DNA from: Rhynchosporium graminicola
Lineage: Eukaryota > Ascomycota > Leotiomycetes > Helotiales > Ploettnerulaceae
DNA: 64,000 nucleotides
Direction: 5' to 3'
Assembly (NCBI GenBank): GCA_900074885.1
Contig: FJUW01000013.1
Span: forward strand, 467,486 to 531,485
Shown here: positions 27,568 to 42,500 of the stretch, piece after piece
How positions within the stretch are numbered: position 1 is the stretch's first letter
How the letters are laid out: every line of letters starts with the position of its first letter
Translations under genes and position numbers: made by a program
Notes under the pieces: model-generated
Seen by the model: the letters and a program-made list of their open reading frames with translations, nothing else
What the model was told of the DNA's origin: nothing
The model's database searches: none

Positions 27568-27939
27568 TTAAATAAAAAGATTAAGATAGCTAGAGATAGC
27601 TTACTATAATATCTTACTACTAAGTTAGTTATTCGATAACTACTTATATATAGCCGAGATACTAGAGATCTCTCGGATAACTATGAATTAGGGTTTAATT
27701 TAGCTTATTGTAAATAGTATAATAGAGGAGGTTTTCGCTAACGCTCTTTTAATAACCTCCTTAGTATAAAGGAATTATAGATAGATTTTGAAGAAAGTAT
27801 AATAAATACCTCGGAACTTTAACTTCTACGTATTACCGCCGAAATAACCCTAATATACCCCTTTTTAAGCTACTATTATAGCTCTTAACTAATAAACTAG
27901 AGACCTCTCTAGTTCTAAGGGAACCTGACGCGATCTCCC
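27568..27939 (+). mobile_element. E3 internal region, first 372 bp
   Basis: This matches 21563-21925 of E1 and is cut by the insertion of E2. Its last five bases, CTCCC (27935-27939), are repeated at 35717-35721 on the far side of E2, where the same internal region resumes. Confidence 0.9.
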
Positions 27940-28207
27940 TATAACGATACAAGATTCAAGGCGGTATATAAGCAAGAATAAATAAGTAGGAAAGCTAAGA
28001 GCGATCTTATATAGTTTACTACGAAAGAAATAAAAAGATAAGAAAGGAAGAAGAAGAGAGATAGAGTATAAAGCACCTTATATATATACGCTGGTACTAG
28101 TCCGATATTATACTAGGTCGGATACTAGTTCTGCCGGGATACTTATGAACTTAGGCCTTATTATCTATCCTTCTTCTTATATAATATTCAGGTAAGCTAT
28201 CGTTATA
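27940..28207 (-). repeat. 3' LTR of E2 (reversed)
   Basis: It begins TATAACGATAC after the target duplication and ends ATCGTTATA next to the polypurine tract; 268 bp as in the other copies. Confidence 0.9.
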
Positions 28208-28479
28208 TTACCCCCCCTCTAAGAAGAGCTTAACCCTAAGCTCGGAAAGTTATAATTTATACTAGAATTAGTCTTTATTATAACTATTTTCGTCGATATT
28301 CGCGTAATAAGCGCTAGCCGCTCTTTAATAGTAGTAAATTCTTTATTAGGTTCTAACTAGTTATATCGCTGTAATAGTACTATATTAGTCGTAGCTTCTA
28401 AATCAGGTAGTAAGTAGTATTTACTTTATCTATTTATAGTAGGAGTTAAGTTTAAGTAAAGCGTAAGGTATATAAAAGA

Positions 28480-29663
28480 AAAGGTTTATTAATATTAGAG
28501 CATTTCCTTTTTAACCGCGATAACTACTTTAACTTATAAGTTTACTCTCTCTAGACTACGATATAGCTCCTAGAGTAAGTATTATTACTAACTACTATAG
28601 TAATCTACTATAATCTTATATATTAATTGACCTAATCGACTCTTCTCTTAATATAAGTAAGTTTCCTATCTTAGTTTTAGAGATAGTCCTTAAGTATAGT
28701 ATAAGGGTTTTATAGATCTATAATACTAACTCCTATAGTACTTTTACTAGTTCCTGCTAGTACTCTTTCGGCGGCATATTATATATATTACCTGCGATAT
28801 ATTCGCGCTTTCCTTAAGATAAAGTATAATAATACTTCTGTTTTAGAACTCTTATACTTATTTAATAAGCTTAATTCTAAGCTTTATAAGTATTATTTAG
28901 CGTTAAAGAGTATTTATAAGTATATAAGTTACTTAAACCTAAACGTAGTTATATATACTAACGCGTTATAGTTACTTAACTATATTAATATAGAGTATAC
29001 TATTCTATCCGGTTTACTTCCTAGTAGTAAAGCTAAGGACGTGGAGCTAAATCGGAGTAGTATTATAGCTACTTATAAAGCTATTAATTAGATCTATTAT
29101 CTCGCGAAATCTACTACTCCTATTACTATATTAGAGATTATTACTATATAATTAGTAGAGACTTAAGCTTTAAAGTATTCTATAGAGAAAGTATTTAAGG
29201 AGTTAGAGTTTATTAAAGTAATAAGTTACGATCTTAAACCCTTAGATACTAGTATAATACTAATACGATATAGGATTTAGATCTTCTAATAGTTAATTCG
29301 GTGAAATCTAAGTTAATAATATAAATAATATTAAAGTAGATAAAAGAGTTAAATAGTATTATATAGGAATTTATAAAGAAAGCTATATTTAAAGCTATAA
29401 TATCTAATACTAAAAGAAAGAGGAATTTACTTTCTAGTTCAGAGATAGTATTAGATCTAGATACTCCCGGACCCTCTCTAAAGAAGAAAGCCTATAGGAT
29501 TAGCTATTATACTCAGTTTACTACTAGGGCTATATTAGTAGATTTAGGTAAGGAGTTAGATATAGTAATTCCGGTTCTAGATATTCCAGATTTACTAGAA
29601 GCTCTAGAGAACTTAGGGGAAAAAGCTAGTAAAATAAAGGTAATTAAAGAAGTAGAGTTTTAG
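28480..29663 (+). pseudogene. Antisense reading frame of family E (E2 copy), unknown protein
   Basis: This frame runs opposite to gag-pol of its element, between the end of pol and the polypurine tract. The best part, 28811-29270, reads ...LELLYLFNK..., then NVVIYTNAL, IEYTILSGLLPSSKAKD and IEKVFKELEFIKVISYDL. A change of frame near 29272-29300 leads to IVNSVKSKL, FIKKAIF, NTKRKRNLLSSSEIVLDLD, ILVDLGKELDIVIPVLDIP and DLLEALENLGEKASK, ending at TAG 29661-29663. Interruptions are almost all TAG or TAA at plausible Gln positions. Upstream, 28480-28790 is readable in another frame with LDYDIAPRV. The ancestor may have been ~390 residues, lysine/leucine rich, with a basic KRKR segment. I do not recognise the family. 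Confidence 0.5.
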
Positions 29664-32600
29664 ATATAGTATTATTATAAAGTATAATTAGGAGATTATT
29701 CTTAGTAATAAATTCTAATACTAGTAACTATAATAGCTTATTATCCTCTAAGTAACTATAATTATCTATTCCGTTTTCCTAGGCCTTAATCTACTAATCT
29801 AGTTTATATAGAAGTCTAGGTTTACTTAAGTTAATAGTATAGAAATCTCTAAGCTTATATAGAGTACTTATTAAGTTAGAAGTATTATACTAAGTTAAGT
29901 CCGAGTTATAACCTAGCTAGCTAACTTAATACTTCAGATTACCTCTTAGGAGCTATATAGCGAGTATATCTTATAACTCTTACTCTTCTTAAGTAGTAAT
30001 AACCTCCGGGGGTAAGTTTAGTAACTCTTAGCTTAGTAATAGATCGTCCGGGTCCTTAAAGAGTAATTCGGGAGCGAATATATTATATATAGAAAATCCC
30101 GAGGGTAAATCTAGCTTATAAGAGTATCTGATCTTAGCTAGGACTTAGTATAGTTCTACCTAGAGACTAGATAGCTTCTTACTTAGCTAGTAATTCTTAA
30201 GGTTCTTTATAAAGAGAAATACTTTATTTTTAACTTCCTAGTTAATACTATACTATTTCAGGTTAGTTATAGCGCTTATCTTATACTAAATAGCTAATAT
30301 ATTAGCTTTTATAACCTCGATAGCGGATTTAGTATATTTAGCTAAGGATTTAGTATTAGTATAGTTAAGCTTCTCTTATAGTATCGATCCGGTAAGTTAC
30401 TTCTAGTCTTAGCTATTCTATAATAGTATACTATATTTAAAGGTATATAGCGCTATACTAATAGAGTTATAAAGTAAGGTTACTTAAGCGTAATCTATTA
30501 TTAGTAGTAGTTCGCTTTAGTTACTCTAGTAGTAATTAACGAAAAGTCTAAAGTATTAATTAATATACTGATTTATAATCTCTATTTATCTATTAGTTTA
30601 CTAGTAGAAAGAAATAAAAAGCTTAACTTTAACTCTAATTATATAGTAAAACTCTTACTAGAAAGATAAGACTAACTAAGCTCCTTAGTTAGATATAATT
30701 AACTTAAAGGTATATCTAAAATAATATATCTATTAGATAAATAATATCGCTATCCTATAGGTATCGATATTATAGTAATATAGTATTAATATAAAGTCTT
30801 TCCTTAAGTAGTTAATAAATACTAATATTCTATTAAATCCTTAGTTATTAAGCAGGAAGTTCTTAAAATCTATAGCTAAGTACTATATAAGGTAGCTAAG
30901 TACTAGTAATAAGTGGAGGAATCCTTACTATTTCGTTTACTTCAGATAAGAGTACTAATAAGGGTAGTAATTATAAGTATACTATTTTATATCTAATATA
31001 AGTCCTTTCTAGTAATAATAAGTAGAAATTATTTTAGTAATCTTATAAGTATTCGGATAAGCGGAGGAAACTTAATTATAGACTTCGCTAATTAAATAAG
31101 TATATAGTAGAGTATAGTATTATACGTATAGATAACTATTATAAAGTAATAAACTATTATTAATAATATAGCTATCTTCTAATATATTCTATTTATTAGA
31201 GAATAATTCTTAATTAAATTAGTATAGTTTCTTAATTAAATTAAAGGAGTTATATATAGGTTCCGGTAGCGTATTAGTCCTTAGCGATATTAAGTATATA
31301 TAACTAATTTAATCGATATAATACTTAGCTAGTTCTATATTAATCCTAAAGTCTAAGTAATCTAGAGGTAATAAAACCCGAGATCTACTATCCTATTTCT
31401 ATTATTCCTATATCCTTAGATCTTATTCCTTATAGCTAAGGATATTAGCTTTAGTATTATCTTTACTAAGTATATATATAATTTAAAAGTTAAAATCGGA
31501 AAAAAATTCTATCTATCTAGCTTACTTATTAGTTAGGACTTTAGTAGTTATAAAGTATTCTAAGGATCGATAGTCCGTATATACGCTAGTATAGTATTAT
31601 AGAGATATAAGTTCTAGTCTCTATTTCCGGAAAGACTTAATAATAGTATATAGCTCCTTATTATAGATCTTCTAGTTTAGTTTATATCTATTAAGAATAT
31701 AAGAGTAGAATCTAATTAGATACTACTAGTTATCTTTATATAATTAGGAGATAACTCTAGCTATTATACTATCAGAAGTATTAGTTTTTAGTTTAGTTTA
31801 TAATTTAAGGTCGAAATAGTATAGTTTCTATACTAATAGTAACTATTAATAAAAATTATCGAAGGACTTTTTATAATTATTAATAAAATTCTATAGTACT
31901 ATAGGCTAAGTAAGTACTAAGAGAGGTTTAATAATAAGGCCGAAATTCCGAATAAATTAATAGTAGAACTTATAGAATCCTAAGAAGGATTTTATAGCTA
32001 TTACTATTTCGGAGTACTTCTAATTTACTAATAGTATTACTTTCTTAGGATCTAGCTCGATTCCGTTAATAATAATAATATATCTAAAGTATTTAGTCCG
32101 AGTAATATAGAATTCGCTTTTCTTAATATATACTTAAAGTCTAATATCTATTAAGTATTATAGTACTAATTTAATATATTCCTTATATTCCTAGAGCGTT
32201 TCCGAGTATATAAGGATATTATCTAAGTAAGCTATATAGAAATTATCTAAGTAGTCTAGTAGTATATTATTTATATATCGCTAATATATACTAGGTTTAT
32301 TATAGAGCCCGAAAAGTAATACTTTATATTTATAGGATCTGAAGCGAGTTCGGAAAGTAGTATACTCCTTAGATTCGGAGTCTATATAGATATAATTAAA
32401 TACTACCTAGATATCTAGTTTAGTAAAGATTACTACTTTAGATATATAAGTTAAGAGCTTATCGATCCTAAGTATTAGGTAGGAATCCTTTCGAATGATT
32501 ATATTAAGCTTACGATAATTAATATAAAAGCGTAATCCTCTATCGGCTTTCTTAATAAATAATATAAGTAATATAAAAGGACTTTAGCTAGATTTAATAA

Positions 32601-35448
32601 ATCCCTTATCTAGGTTTTCTATAAGGTACTCCTTAGTTACTTATAGTTCGTCTATAGATTACTAATATAAGAGTAAATATATATTAAGTAATAGTTCTTC
32701 TAGAATAATTTTATAATTATATAAGTAATATAGCAGAAGAATATTAGAATCCTACTTAGAAAAAGCTTCTTTAAGAGTATAATATTATTCTAGTAGCTTT
32801 TTAGCTATAAGTCGTTCGGTATTAGGATCCTTAGGAGAGTTACTATTTAGATAGTCTTATAAGAGGTAGTCTATCTTATAGATACTAGTAAAGAATAATT
32901 CGGAACTTTTATATTTTATATTAAAATAAAAAGCTATAATACTAATTTAGTAAATTAGAACTAGTTTCTAGATCCTTAGAAGTTAAGAGAAGTACTTATA
33001 GTAAAGTTTTAGCGTAAGTACCTTTCTCGATGAATTTAGAGCAGAAAAGAGTTCGGATTCCTTAGCGATAAGCGGAAATAAGTTAAAAGGTAAAGATAAT
33101 ATATTAATATACTATATTATAATTATTTAGTATAATTAGTATTAGTCTAGCTAGTTTATAGCTAAGTCCTGCGCGTTAATATTAATTTAGTAAGATTAAT
33201 TAATACTAAGTTTATAAAATAGTAGAGTTATAATTATCTCTTTATTATATTAGAAAGTAGCTAGATAGTATTCCGACTATAATAGCTTATAGTAGAGCGT
33301 ATCTAACTTAACTTGAAATTATTATATCTATTTAATACTAATAATTATATCTTATTATACTAAATCGAGGAGAATAAAAGAGTAGTTATAAATACGCTTA
33401 TTATTAATAGAAAGATATAAACGTATAAAATAAGTAATATAAGTTCTAATAAACTATTAGAAACTACGTATTAGAATAGAATAAAGTAATAGCTCGATTT
33501 TAATACTAAGAGCCCTTAATAATTATCTAGTAAGAGTACGATTAATAAATAAATAACTATTCGCTCCGGTATTAATTAAGCTATTTATAGAGACTCCTAG
33601 CTTATTTATACTAATTATAATTAAGTATATAAATTACTTACCTCTTATTAAGGAGTTAAAGTCTAGATTAAAGAGATTATACTTATATAAACCTAAGAAG
33701 GAGTTTTTACTTAAGCTTTATTATTTCCCTTTAGTATTAGTCTAGATTCGGAGAGTATATCTTCTACTATTTCTTTAATTACTTAATCCTCTTCCGGAAA
33801 TTCGTCGATTAATTAAACCTTAAGCGAGTTAAGGTAATTTAGCTTAATATAACCGAGCTATCTATAACTATAATACCTAGGGAGTTCTCCAGTCGAGGTA
33901 GCAGGGCGTTTTAGCGCGGAAAGAATACTAGACTATACCGGGGTAAAGGTATATATATATAATATAGGAGTAGTTTATTAAGGAGCTAAGCTTAAGGACT
34001 AGTAAGAGGTAGAACTAGTAGTAGTTATAATAGTAATAGTAAGCTTATAGTATTATACTTAAGTAGTAGCTTTCTCAGGATAAGTATATTCTAAGTTATA
34101 GCGATACTTAGTATTAAAAGAAAATAAGAATCTAACTATAGAAGCGTAATCCTTATTTTATATTAGTTTAATAATAAGAGTTAAAGCATATAAGAATAAT
34201 ATAATCTTATCTTATATATAGAAGAATTACTCTTTCTTTTTAACTTTACCTTAGATAATAGCGCTTTAAAATCGACTACGAAACTCAGCGAAAGTCTTAT
34301 ATATATAACTAAGTTATTATATTTCTAAGTAATAGAAAGCGTTATAGTAGTTATCTTCCTTTAAACTAGTAAGAAAGTTCTCTTCTAATAAGAAGATTAT
34401 TTTATCACTAGTTTTAAACTTATTAGTAAAGTACTAAAGCGTAAGATATTTCTTAGCTAATCTAGTAACTAGCTCTTATATAAGAACGCGCCGGGAGAAG
34501 TCAGTAAGATAGTAGTTAGCGTTTATAGCTAGCTAGTCTCGTATTAATACTCTCTATTAGAAGAAAGTAAAGTCTAATCTATTATCTAAAGGTAAGATCT
34601 TCTTAGTAAGATAAGACTTCCTAGAGTATAACTCTACTAATTCGGCGCTAAGAGAGAGAAATAGTTTATTAGGAATAGTATCTTCTCTCTTAGTATTACG
34701 TATTAGAATAGAGTTTATTAAGTTATTAAACTCTACTATATATAGAGATTATAATATTAGTTCTAATAAGAGAGTTAAAGATAAGTAAGAGACCTTTATA
34801 AGGAACTTATCTTATATAGAGATTAATCTATTTATAGTATCTTCTAGAGAGTTATTCTTTTCCTCTTAGTTTACTAATTATTATAAGAGGAAATAGATTA
34901 GGTTCGAGTTACTTATAATAATAAGAGTACTTAGCGATTATACTCCTAGTGAATTTCGCTTTTATTTTCCTTTCTCTCTTAGTTAGTACTTCCTTAATAA
35001 AGTATTAATATTCTCTAGAGTAAGAGATATTTAAAGTAAGGAAGAGTATAATAGATTAAGTTCGGAAGTAGAGTAGGGAGGATCGCGTTAAGTTCCCTTA
35101 GAACTAAAAGAGTCTCTAGTTTATTAGTTAAGAGCTATAATAATAGCTTAAAAAGGGGTATATTAGGGCTATTTCAGTAGTAATACGTAGAAATTAAAGT
35201 TCCGGGGTATTTATTATACTTTCTTTAAAATCTATTTATAATTCCTTTATACTAAGAGAGTTATTAAAAGAGTATTAGCGAAAACCTCCTCTATTATACT
35301 ATTTATAATAAGCTGAATTAAACCCTGATTTATAGTTATCCGAGAGATCTCTAGTATCTTAGCTATATATAAGTAGTTATCGAATAACTAACTTAGTAGT
35401 AAGATATTATAATAAGTTATCTCTAGCTATCTTAATCTTTTTATTTAA

Positions 35449-35716
35449 TATAACGACATAAGACTTAAGGCGGTATATAAGTAAGAATAAATAAGTAGAG
35501 AGGCTAAGAGCGATCTTATATAGTCTACTATAAAAGAAATAAAAAGATAAGGAAGGAAGAAGAAGAGAGATAGAGTATAAAGTACCTTATATATATACGC
35601 CGGTACTAGTCCGATACTATACTAAGTCGGATACTAGTTCTGCCGGGATACCTATAAACTTAGGCCCTATTATCTATCCTTCTTCTCATATGATATTCAG
35701 GTGAGCTATCGTTATA
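35449..35716 (-). repeat. 5' LTR of E2 (reversed)
   Basis: It is a 268-bp copy starting TATAACGACATAAG and ending ATCGTTATA, followed by the target duplication CTCCC. Confidence 0.9.
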
Positions 35717-37543
35717 CTCCCCCGCTCTACCTCCGAACCTAATTTATTATACTTTTCCTTACCTTAAATATCTCTTACTCTAGAGAATATTAATACTTTA
35801 TTAAAGAAGTACTAACTAAGAAAGAAAGGAAAATAAAAGCGAAATTTATTAGGAGTATAATCGCTAAGTACTCTTACTATTATAAGTGACTTGAACCTAA
35901 TCTATTCTCTCTTATAATAATTAGTAGACTAAGAGGAAAAGAATAACTCTCTAGAAAATACTATAGATAAACTAATCTCTATATAAGATAAGTTCCTTAT
36001 AAGGGTCTCTCGCTTATCTTCGACTCTCCTACTAGAACTAATATTATAATCTCCGCGTATAGCGAAGTTTAATAACTTAATAAACTTTATTCTAATATAT
36101 AATATTAAGAAAGAGAATATTATTCTTAATAAACTATCTCTCTCTTTTAGCGCTAAATTAGAAGAGTTATACCTTAAGAATTCTTATCTTACTAAGAAGA
36201 TCTTACTCTTAAATAATAGATTAGACTCTACTTTCCTCTAATAAAGAGTATTAATATAAGACTAGCTAGCTATAAACGCTAACTATTACCTTACGGACTT
36301 CTCCTAGCGCGTTCTCGTATAGGAGCTAGTTACTAGATTAGCTAAGGAGTATCTTATACTTTAGTATCTTACTAATAAGTTTAAAACTAGCGATAAAATA
36401 ATCTCCTTATTAAAGGAGAATTTACTTATTAGTTTAGAGGAAGATAACTATTATAACGCTTTCTACTACTTAGAAATATAATAACCCGGTTATATACGCG
36501 AGACCTTTACTAAGTTTCGTAATCGATTTTAAAGCGCTACTATCTAAAGTAAAGTTAAAAAGAAAGAGTAGTTCTTCTATATATAAGATAAGATTATATT
36601 ATCCTTACGCGCTTTAACTCTTATTATTAAACTAACGTAGAATAAGAACTACGCTTCTATAGTTAGATCTTTACTTTCTTTTAATACTAAGTATTATTAT
36701 AACTTAGAATATACTTATCCCGAGAAAGCTATTACTTAAGTATAGTATTATAAGCTTACTATTATTACTACGACTACTACTAGTTCTATTTCTTACTAGT
36801 CCTTAAGCTTAGCTCCTTAATAAACTATTCTTATATTATACGTATATACTTCTACCCTAATACGAGCTAGTACTCCCTCTGCGCTAAAACGCCTTATTAC
36901 CTTAACCGGAGAACTCCTTAGGTATTATAGTTATAGATAGCTTAGTTATATTAAGCTAGATTACCTTAACTTACCTAAAGTTTAATTAATCGATAAATTT
37001 CTAGAAGAGGATTAAGTAACTAAGGAAGTAATAGAAAATATACCTTCTGAATCTAGACTAATACTAGAGGGAAATAATAAGGCTTAAGTAAAAACTCCTT
37101 CTTAAGTCTATATAAGTATAATCTCTTTAATCTAGACCTTAACTCCTTAATAGAAAGTAAGTAATTTATATACTTAACTATAGTTAATATAAATAAGCTA
37201 GGAGTCTCTATAAATAGCCTGATCGATACTAGAGCGAATAGTTATCTATTTATTAATCGTACTCTTACTAGATAACTATTAGGAGCTCTTAGTATTAAAA
37301 TCGAGCTATTACCTTATTCTATTCTAATACGTAGTTTCTAATAATCTATTAGAACTTATATTACCTATTTTATACGTTTATACCTTTCTATTAATAGTAA
37401 GCGTATTTATAATTACCTTTTTATTCTCCTTAATTTAGGATAATAAAATATAATTATTAGTATTAAATAGATATAACGATTTCAAGTTAAGCTAGATACG
37501 CTCTACTATAAGCTACTATAGTCGGAACGCTATCTAGCTACTT

Positions 37544-39585
37544 NGCTAAGAGCGATCTTATATAGTCTACTATAAAAGAAATAAAAAGATAAGGAAGGAA
37601 GAAGAAGAGAGATAGAGTATAAAGTACCTTATATATATACGCCGGTACTAGTCCGATACTATACTAAGTCGGATACTAGTTCTGCCGGGATACCTATAAA
37701 CTTAGGCCCTATTATCTATCCTTCTTCTCATATGATATTCAGGTGAGCTATCGTTATACTCCCCCGCTCTACCTCCGAACCTAATTTATTATACTTTTCC
37801 TTACCTTAAATATCTCTTACTCTAGAGAATATTAATACTTTATTAAAGAAGTACTAACTAAGAAAGAAAGGAAAATAAAAGCGAAATTTATTAGGAGTAT
37901 AATCGCTAAGTACTCTTACTATTATAAGTGACTTGAACCTAATCTATTCTCTCTTATAATAATTAGTAGACTAAGAGGAAAAGAATAACTCTCTAGAAAA
38001 TACTATAGATAAACTAATCTCTATATAAGATAAGTTCCTTATAAGGGTCTCTCGCTTATCTTCGACTCTCCTACTAGAACTAATATTATAATCTCCGCGT
38101 ATAGCGAAGTTTAATAACTTAATAAACTTTATTCTAATATATAATATTAAGAAAGAGAATATTATTCTTAATAAACTATCTCTCTCTTTTAGCGCTAAAT
38201 TAGAAGAGTTATACCTTAAGAATTCTTATCTTACTAAGAAGATCTTACTCTTAAATAATAGATTAGACTCTACTTTCCTCTAATAAAGAGTATTAATATA
38301 AGACTAGCTAGCTATAAACGCTAACTATTACCTTACGGACTTCTCCTAGCGCGTTCTCGTATAGGAGCTAGTTACTAGATTAGCTAAGGAGTATCTTATA
38401 CTTTAGTATCTTACTAATAAGTTTAAAACTAGCGATAAAATAATCTCCTTATTAAAGGAGAATTTACTTATTAGTTTAGAGGAAGATAACTATTATAACG
38501 CTTTCTACTACTTAGAAATATAATAACCCGGTTATATACGCGAGACCTTTACTAAGTTTCGTAATCGATTTTAAAGCGCTACTATCTAAAGTAAAGTTAA
38601 AAAGAAAGAGTAGTTCTTCTATATATAAGATAAGATTATATTATCCTTACGCGCTTTAACTCTTATTATTAAACTAACGTAGAATAAGAACTACGCTTCT
38701 ATAGTTAGATCTTTACTTTCTTTTAATACTAAGTATTATTATAACTTAGAATATACTTATCCCGAGAAAGCTATTACTTAAGTATAGTATTATAAGCTTA
38801 CTATTATTACTACGACTACTACTAGTTCTATTTCTTACTAGTCCTTAAGCTTAGCTCCTTAATAAACTATTCTTATATTATACGTATATACTTCTACCCT
38901 AATACGAGCTAGTACTCCCTCTGCGCTAAAACGCCTTATTACCTTAACCGGAGAACTCCTTAGGTATTATAGTTATAGATAGCTTAGTTATATTAAGCTA
39001 GATTACCTTAACTTACCTAAAGTTTAATTAATCGATAAATTTCTAGAAGAGGATTAAGTAACTAAGGAAGTAATAGAAAATATACCTTCTGAATCTAGAC
39101 TAATACTAGAGGGAAATAATAAGGCTTAAGTAAAAACTCCTTCTTAAGTCTATATAAGTATAATCTCTTTAATCTAGACCTTAACTCCTTAATAGAAAGT
39201 AAGTAATTTATATACTTAACTATAGTTAATATAAATAAGCTAGGAGTCTCTATAAATAGCCTGATCGATACTAGAGCGAATAGTTATCTATTTATTAATC
39301 GTACTCTTACTAGATAACTATTAGGAGCTCTTAGTATTAAAATCGAGCTATTACCTTATTCTATTCTAATACGTAGTTTCTAATAATCTATTAGAACTTA
39401 TATTACCTATTTTATACGTTTATACCTTTCTATTAATAGTAAGCGTATTTATAATTACCTTTTTATTCTCCTTAATTTAGGATAATAAAATATAATTATT
39501 AGTATTAAATAGATATAACGATTTCAAGTTAAGCTAGATACGCTCTACTATAAGCTACTATAGTCGGAACGCTATCTAGCTACTT
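37544..39585. other. Single N followed by a 2041-bp duplication of 35503-37543
   Basis: The base after the N (37545) starts a run that reads the same as 35503 onward with constant offset 2042 through 39585, where sequence then continues past the point at which the first copy was cut by the N. The lines I compared are identical. Two RIP-mutated copies would not stay identical, so an unmerged contig overlap is the likely cause. Confidence 0.85.
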
Positions 39586-42500
39586 TCTAATATAATAAGA
39601 AGATAATTATAACTTTACTATCTTATAAACCTAATATTAATTAATCTTACTAAATTAACGCTAATACGTAAGACTTAGCTATAAACTAGCTAGACTAATA
39701 CTAATTATACTAAATAGTAGTAATATAGTATATTAATATATTATCCTTACTCTTTAACTTATTTCTACTTATTACTAAGGAATCTGAACCCTTTTCCGCT
39801 CTAACTTTATTAAAAAAGATACTTATACTAAAACCTTACTATAAGTATCTCTTTTAACTTCTAAGGATCTAGAAACTAGTTCCGATTTACTAAATTAGTA
39901 CTATAGCTTTTTACTTTAATATAAAATATAAAAGTTCCGAATTATTCTTTATTAATATCTATAAGATAAACTACCTCTTATAAGACTATCTAAATAGTAA
40001 CTCTCCTAAGGATCCTAATACCGAATAACTTATAGCTGAAAAGCTACTAGAATAATATTATACTCTTAAGAAAGCTTTTTCTAAGTAGGATTCTAATATT
40101 CTTCTACTATATCGCTTATATAATTATAAAATTATTCTAGAAGAACTATTACTTAATATATATTCGCCCTTATATTAGTAATTTATAGATAAACTATAAG
40201 TAACTAAGGAGTACCTTATAGAAAACCTAAATAAGGGATTTATCGAATCTAGCTAAAGTCCCTTTATATTACTTATACTATTCGTTAAGAAGGCTAATAG
40301 AGGATTACGCTTCTATATCGACTATTATAAGCTTAATATAATCACTCGAAAGGATTCCTATCTAATACCTAAGATCGATAAGCTCTTAACTTATATATCT
40401 AAAATAGTAATCTTTATTAAACTAGATATCTAGATAATATTTAACTATATCTATATAGACCCCGAATCCGAGGAGTATATTACTTTCTGAACTTACTTTA
40501 GATCTTATAAATATAAAGTATTACCTTTCGAGCTCTATAATAGACCTAGTACGTACTAGTAATATATAAATAATATATTACTAGATTACTTAGATAATTT
40601 CTATATAGCTTACTTAGATAATATCCTTATATACTTAGAAACGCTCTAGGAATATAAGAAATATATTAAATTAGTATTATAATACTTAATAAATACTAGA
40701 CTTTAAGTAGATATTAAGAAAAGTAAATTCTATATTACTCGGACTAAATACCTTAGATATATTATTATTATTAATAGAATCGAGCTAGATCCCGAGAAGG
40801 TAATACTATTAGTAAACTAAAAGTACCCCGAAATAATAATAGCTATAAAATCCTTCTTAGGATTCTATAAGTTCTATTATTAATTTATTCGGAATTTCGG
40901 CCTTATTACTAAACCTCTCTTAGTGCTTACTCGGCTTATAATACTATAGAATTTTACTAATAATTATAAGAAGTCCTTTAACGATTTATATTAATAGCTA
41001 TTATTAGTATAGAAACTATACTATTTCGACTCTAAATTATATACTAAACTAGAAACTAATACTTCTGATAGTATAATAGCTAGAGTTATCTCCTAATTAT
41101 ATAAAGATAACTAGTAGTATCTAATTAGATTCTACTCTTATATTCTTAATAGATATAAACTAAACTAGAAGATCTATAATAAGGAGCTATATACTATTAT
41201 TAAGTCTTTCTGGAAATAGAAACCGGAACTTATATCTTTATAATACTATATTAGTATATATATAGACTATTAATCCTTAGAGTACTTTATAACTACTAAG
41301 GTCCTAACTAGTAAGTAAACTAGATAGATAGAATTCCTTTCTAAATTTAACTTTTAAATTATATATATATTTAGTAAAGATAATACTAAAGCTAATATCC
41401 TTAGCTATAGGGAATAAGATCTAAGGATATAGGAATAATAGAAATAGGATAGTAGATCTCGGGTTTTATTACCTCTAGACTACTTAGACCTTAAGATTAA
41501 CGCGGAACTAGCTAAGTATTATATCGATTAAATTAGTTATATATACTTAATATCGCTAGAGACTAATACGCTACTGGAACTTATATATAATTCCTTTAAT
41601 TTAATCGAGAAGCTATATTAATTTAACTAAGAATTATTCTCTAATAAACGGAATATATTAAGAGATAGCTATATTATTAATAATAATTTACTACTTTATA
41701 ATAGTTATCTATATATATAACGCTATACTTTACTATATACTTATTTAATTAGTAAAGTCTATAATTAAGTTTCTTCTGCTTATCTAAATACTTATAAGAC
41801 TACTAAAATAATTTCTACTTATTACTATTAGAAAGGACTTATATTAGATATAAAATAGTATACTTATAATTATTACTCTTATTAGTACTCTTATCCGAAG
41901 TAAACGAAATAGTAAGGATTCTTATACTTATTACTAGTACTTAGCTACCTTATATAATACTTAGCTATAGATTTTAAAGACTTCTCGCCTAATAACTAAG
42001 GATTTAATAGGATATTAGTATTTATTAACTACCTAGGGAAAGACTCTATATTAATACTATACTATTATAATATTAATACCCGCGAGATAGCGATATTATT
42101 TATCTAATAGATATATTATTTCGGATATACCTCTAAGTTAATTATATCTAACCGAGGAGCTTAGTTAGTCTTATCCTTCTAATAAGAGTTTTATTATATA
42201 ATTAGAGTTAAGATTAAGCTCTTTATTTCTTTTTACTAGTAAACTAATAGATAAATAGAGATTATAAATTAGTATATTAACTAATACTTTAGACTTTTCG
42301 TTAATTACTACTAGAGTAACTAGGGCGAACTACTACTAATAATAAACTACGCTTAAGTAACCTTATCTTATAACTCTATCGGTATAGCGCTATATACTCT
42401 TAAATATAGTATACTACTATAGAATAGCTAAGACTAGAAGTAACTTACCGGATTAATACTATAAGAGAAGCTTAATTATACTAATACTAAATCCTTAGCT

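Larger units (their letters stand above)
27940..35716 (-). mobile_element. Element E2: complete family E Ty3/gypsy retrotransposon (reversed, 7777 bp)
   Basis: E2 has two 268-bp LTRs (27940-28207 and 35449-35716), a 5-bp target duplication CTCCC, and a polypurine tract seen as CCCCCCCTCTA at 28211-28221 beside its 3' LTR. On the minus strand it carries gag (about 33600-34900), RT (about 32200-32620), RNase H (about 31600-31850) and integrase (about 30500-31100), all interrupted by RIP-type stops. Between pol and the 3' LTR it holds about 1.5 kb containing a plus-strand frame (see separate entry). It is the only family E copy in the window whose full structure can be read without a gap, so it is the best reference for the family. 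Confidence 0.92.
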
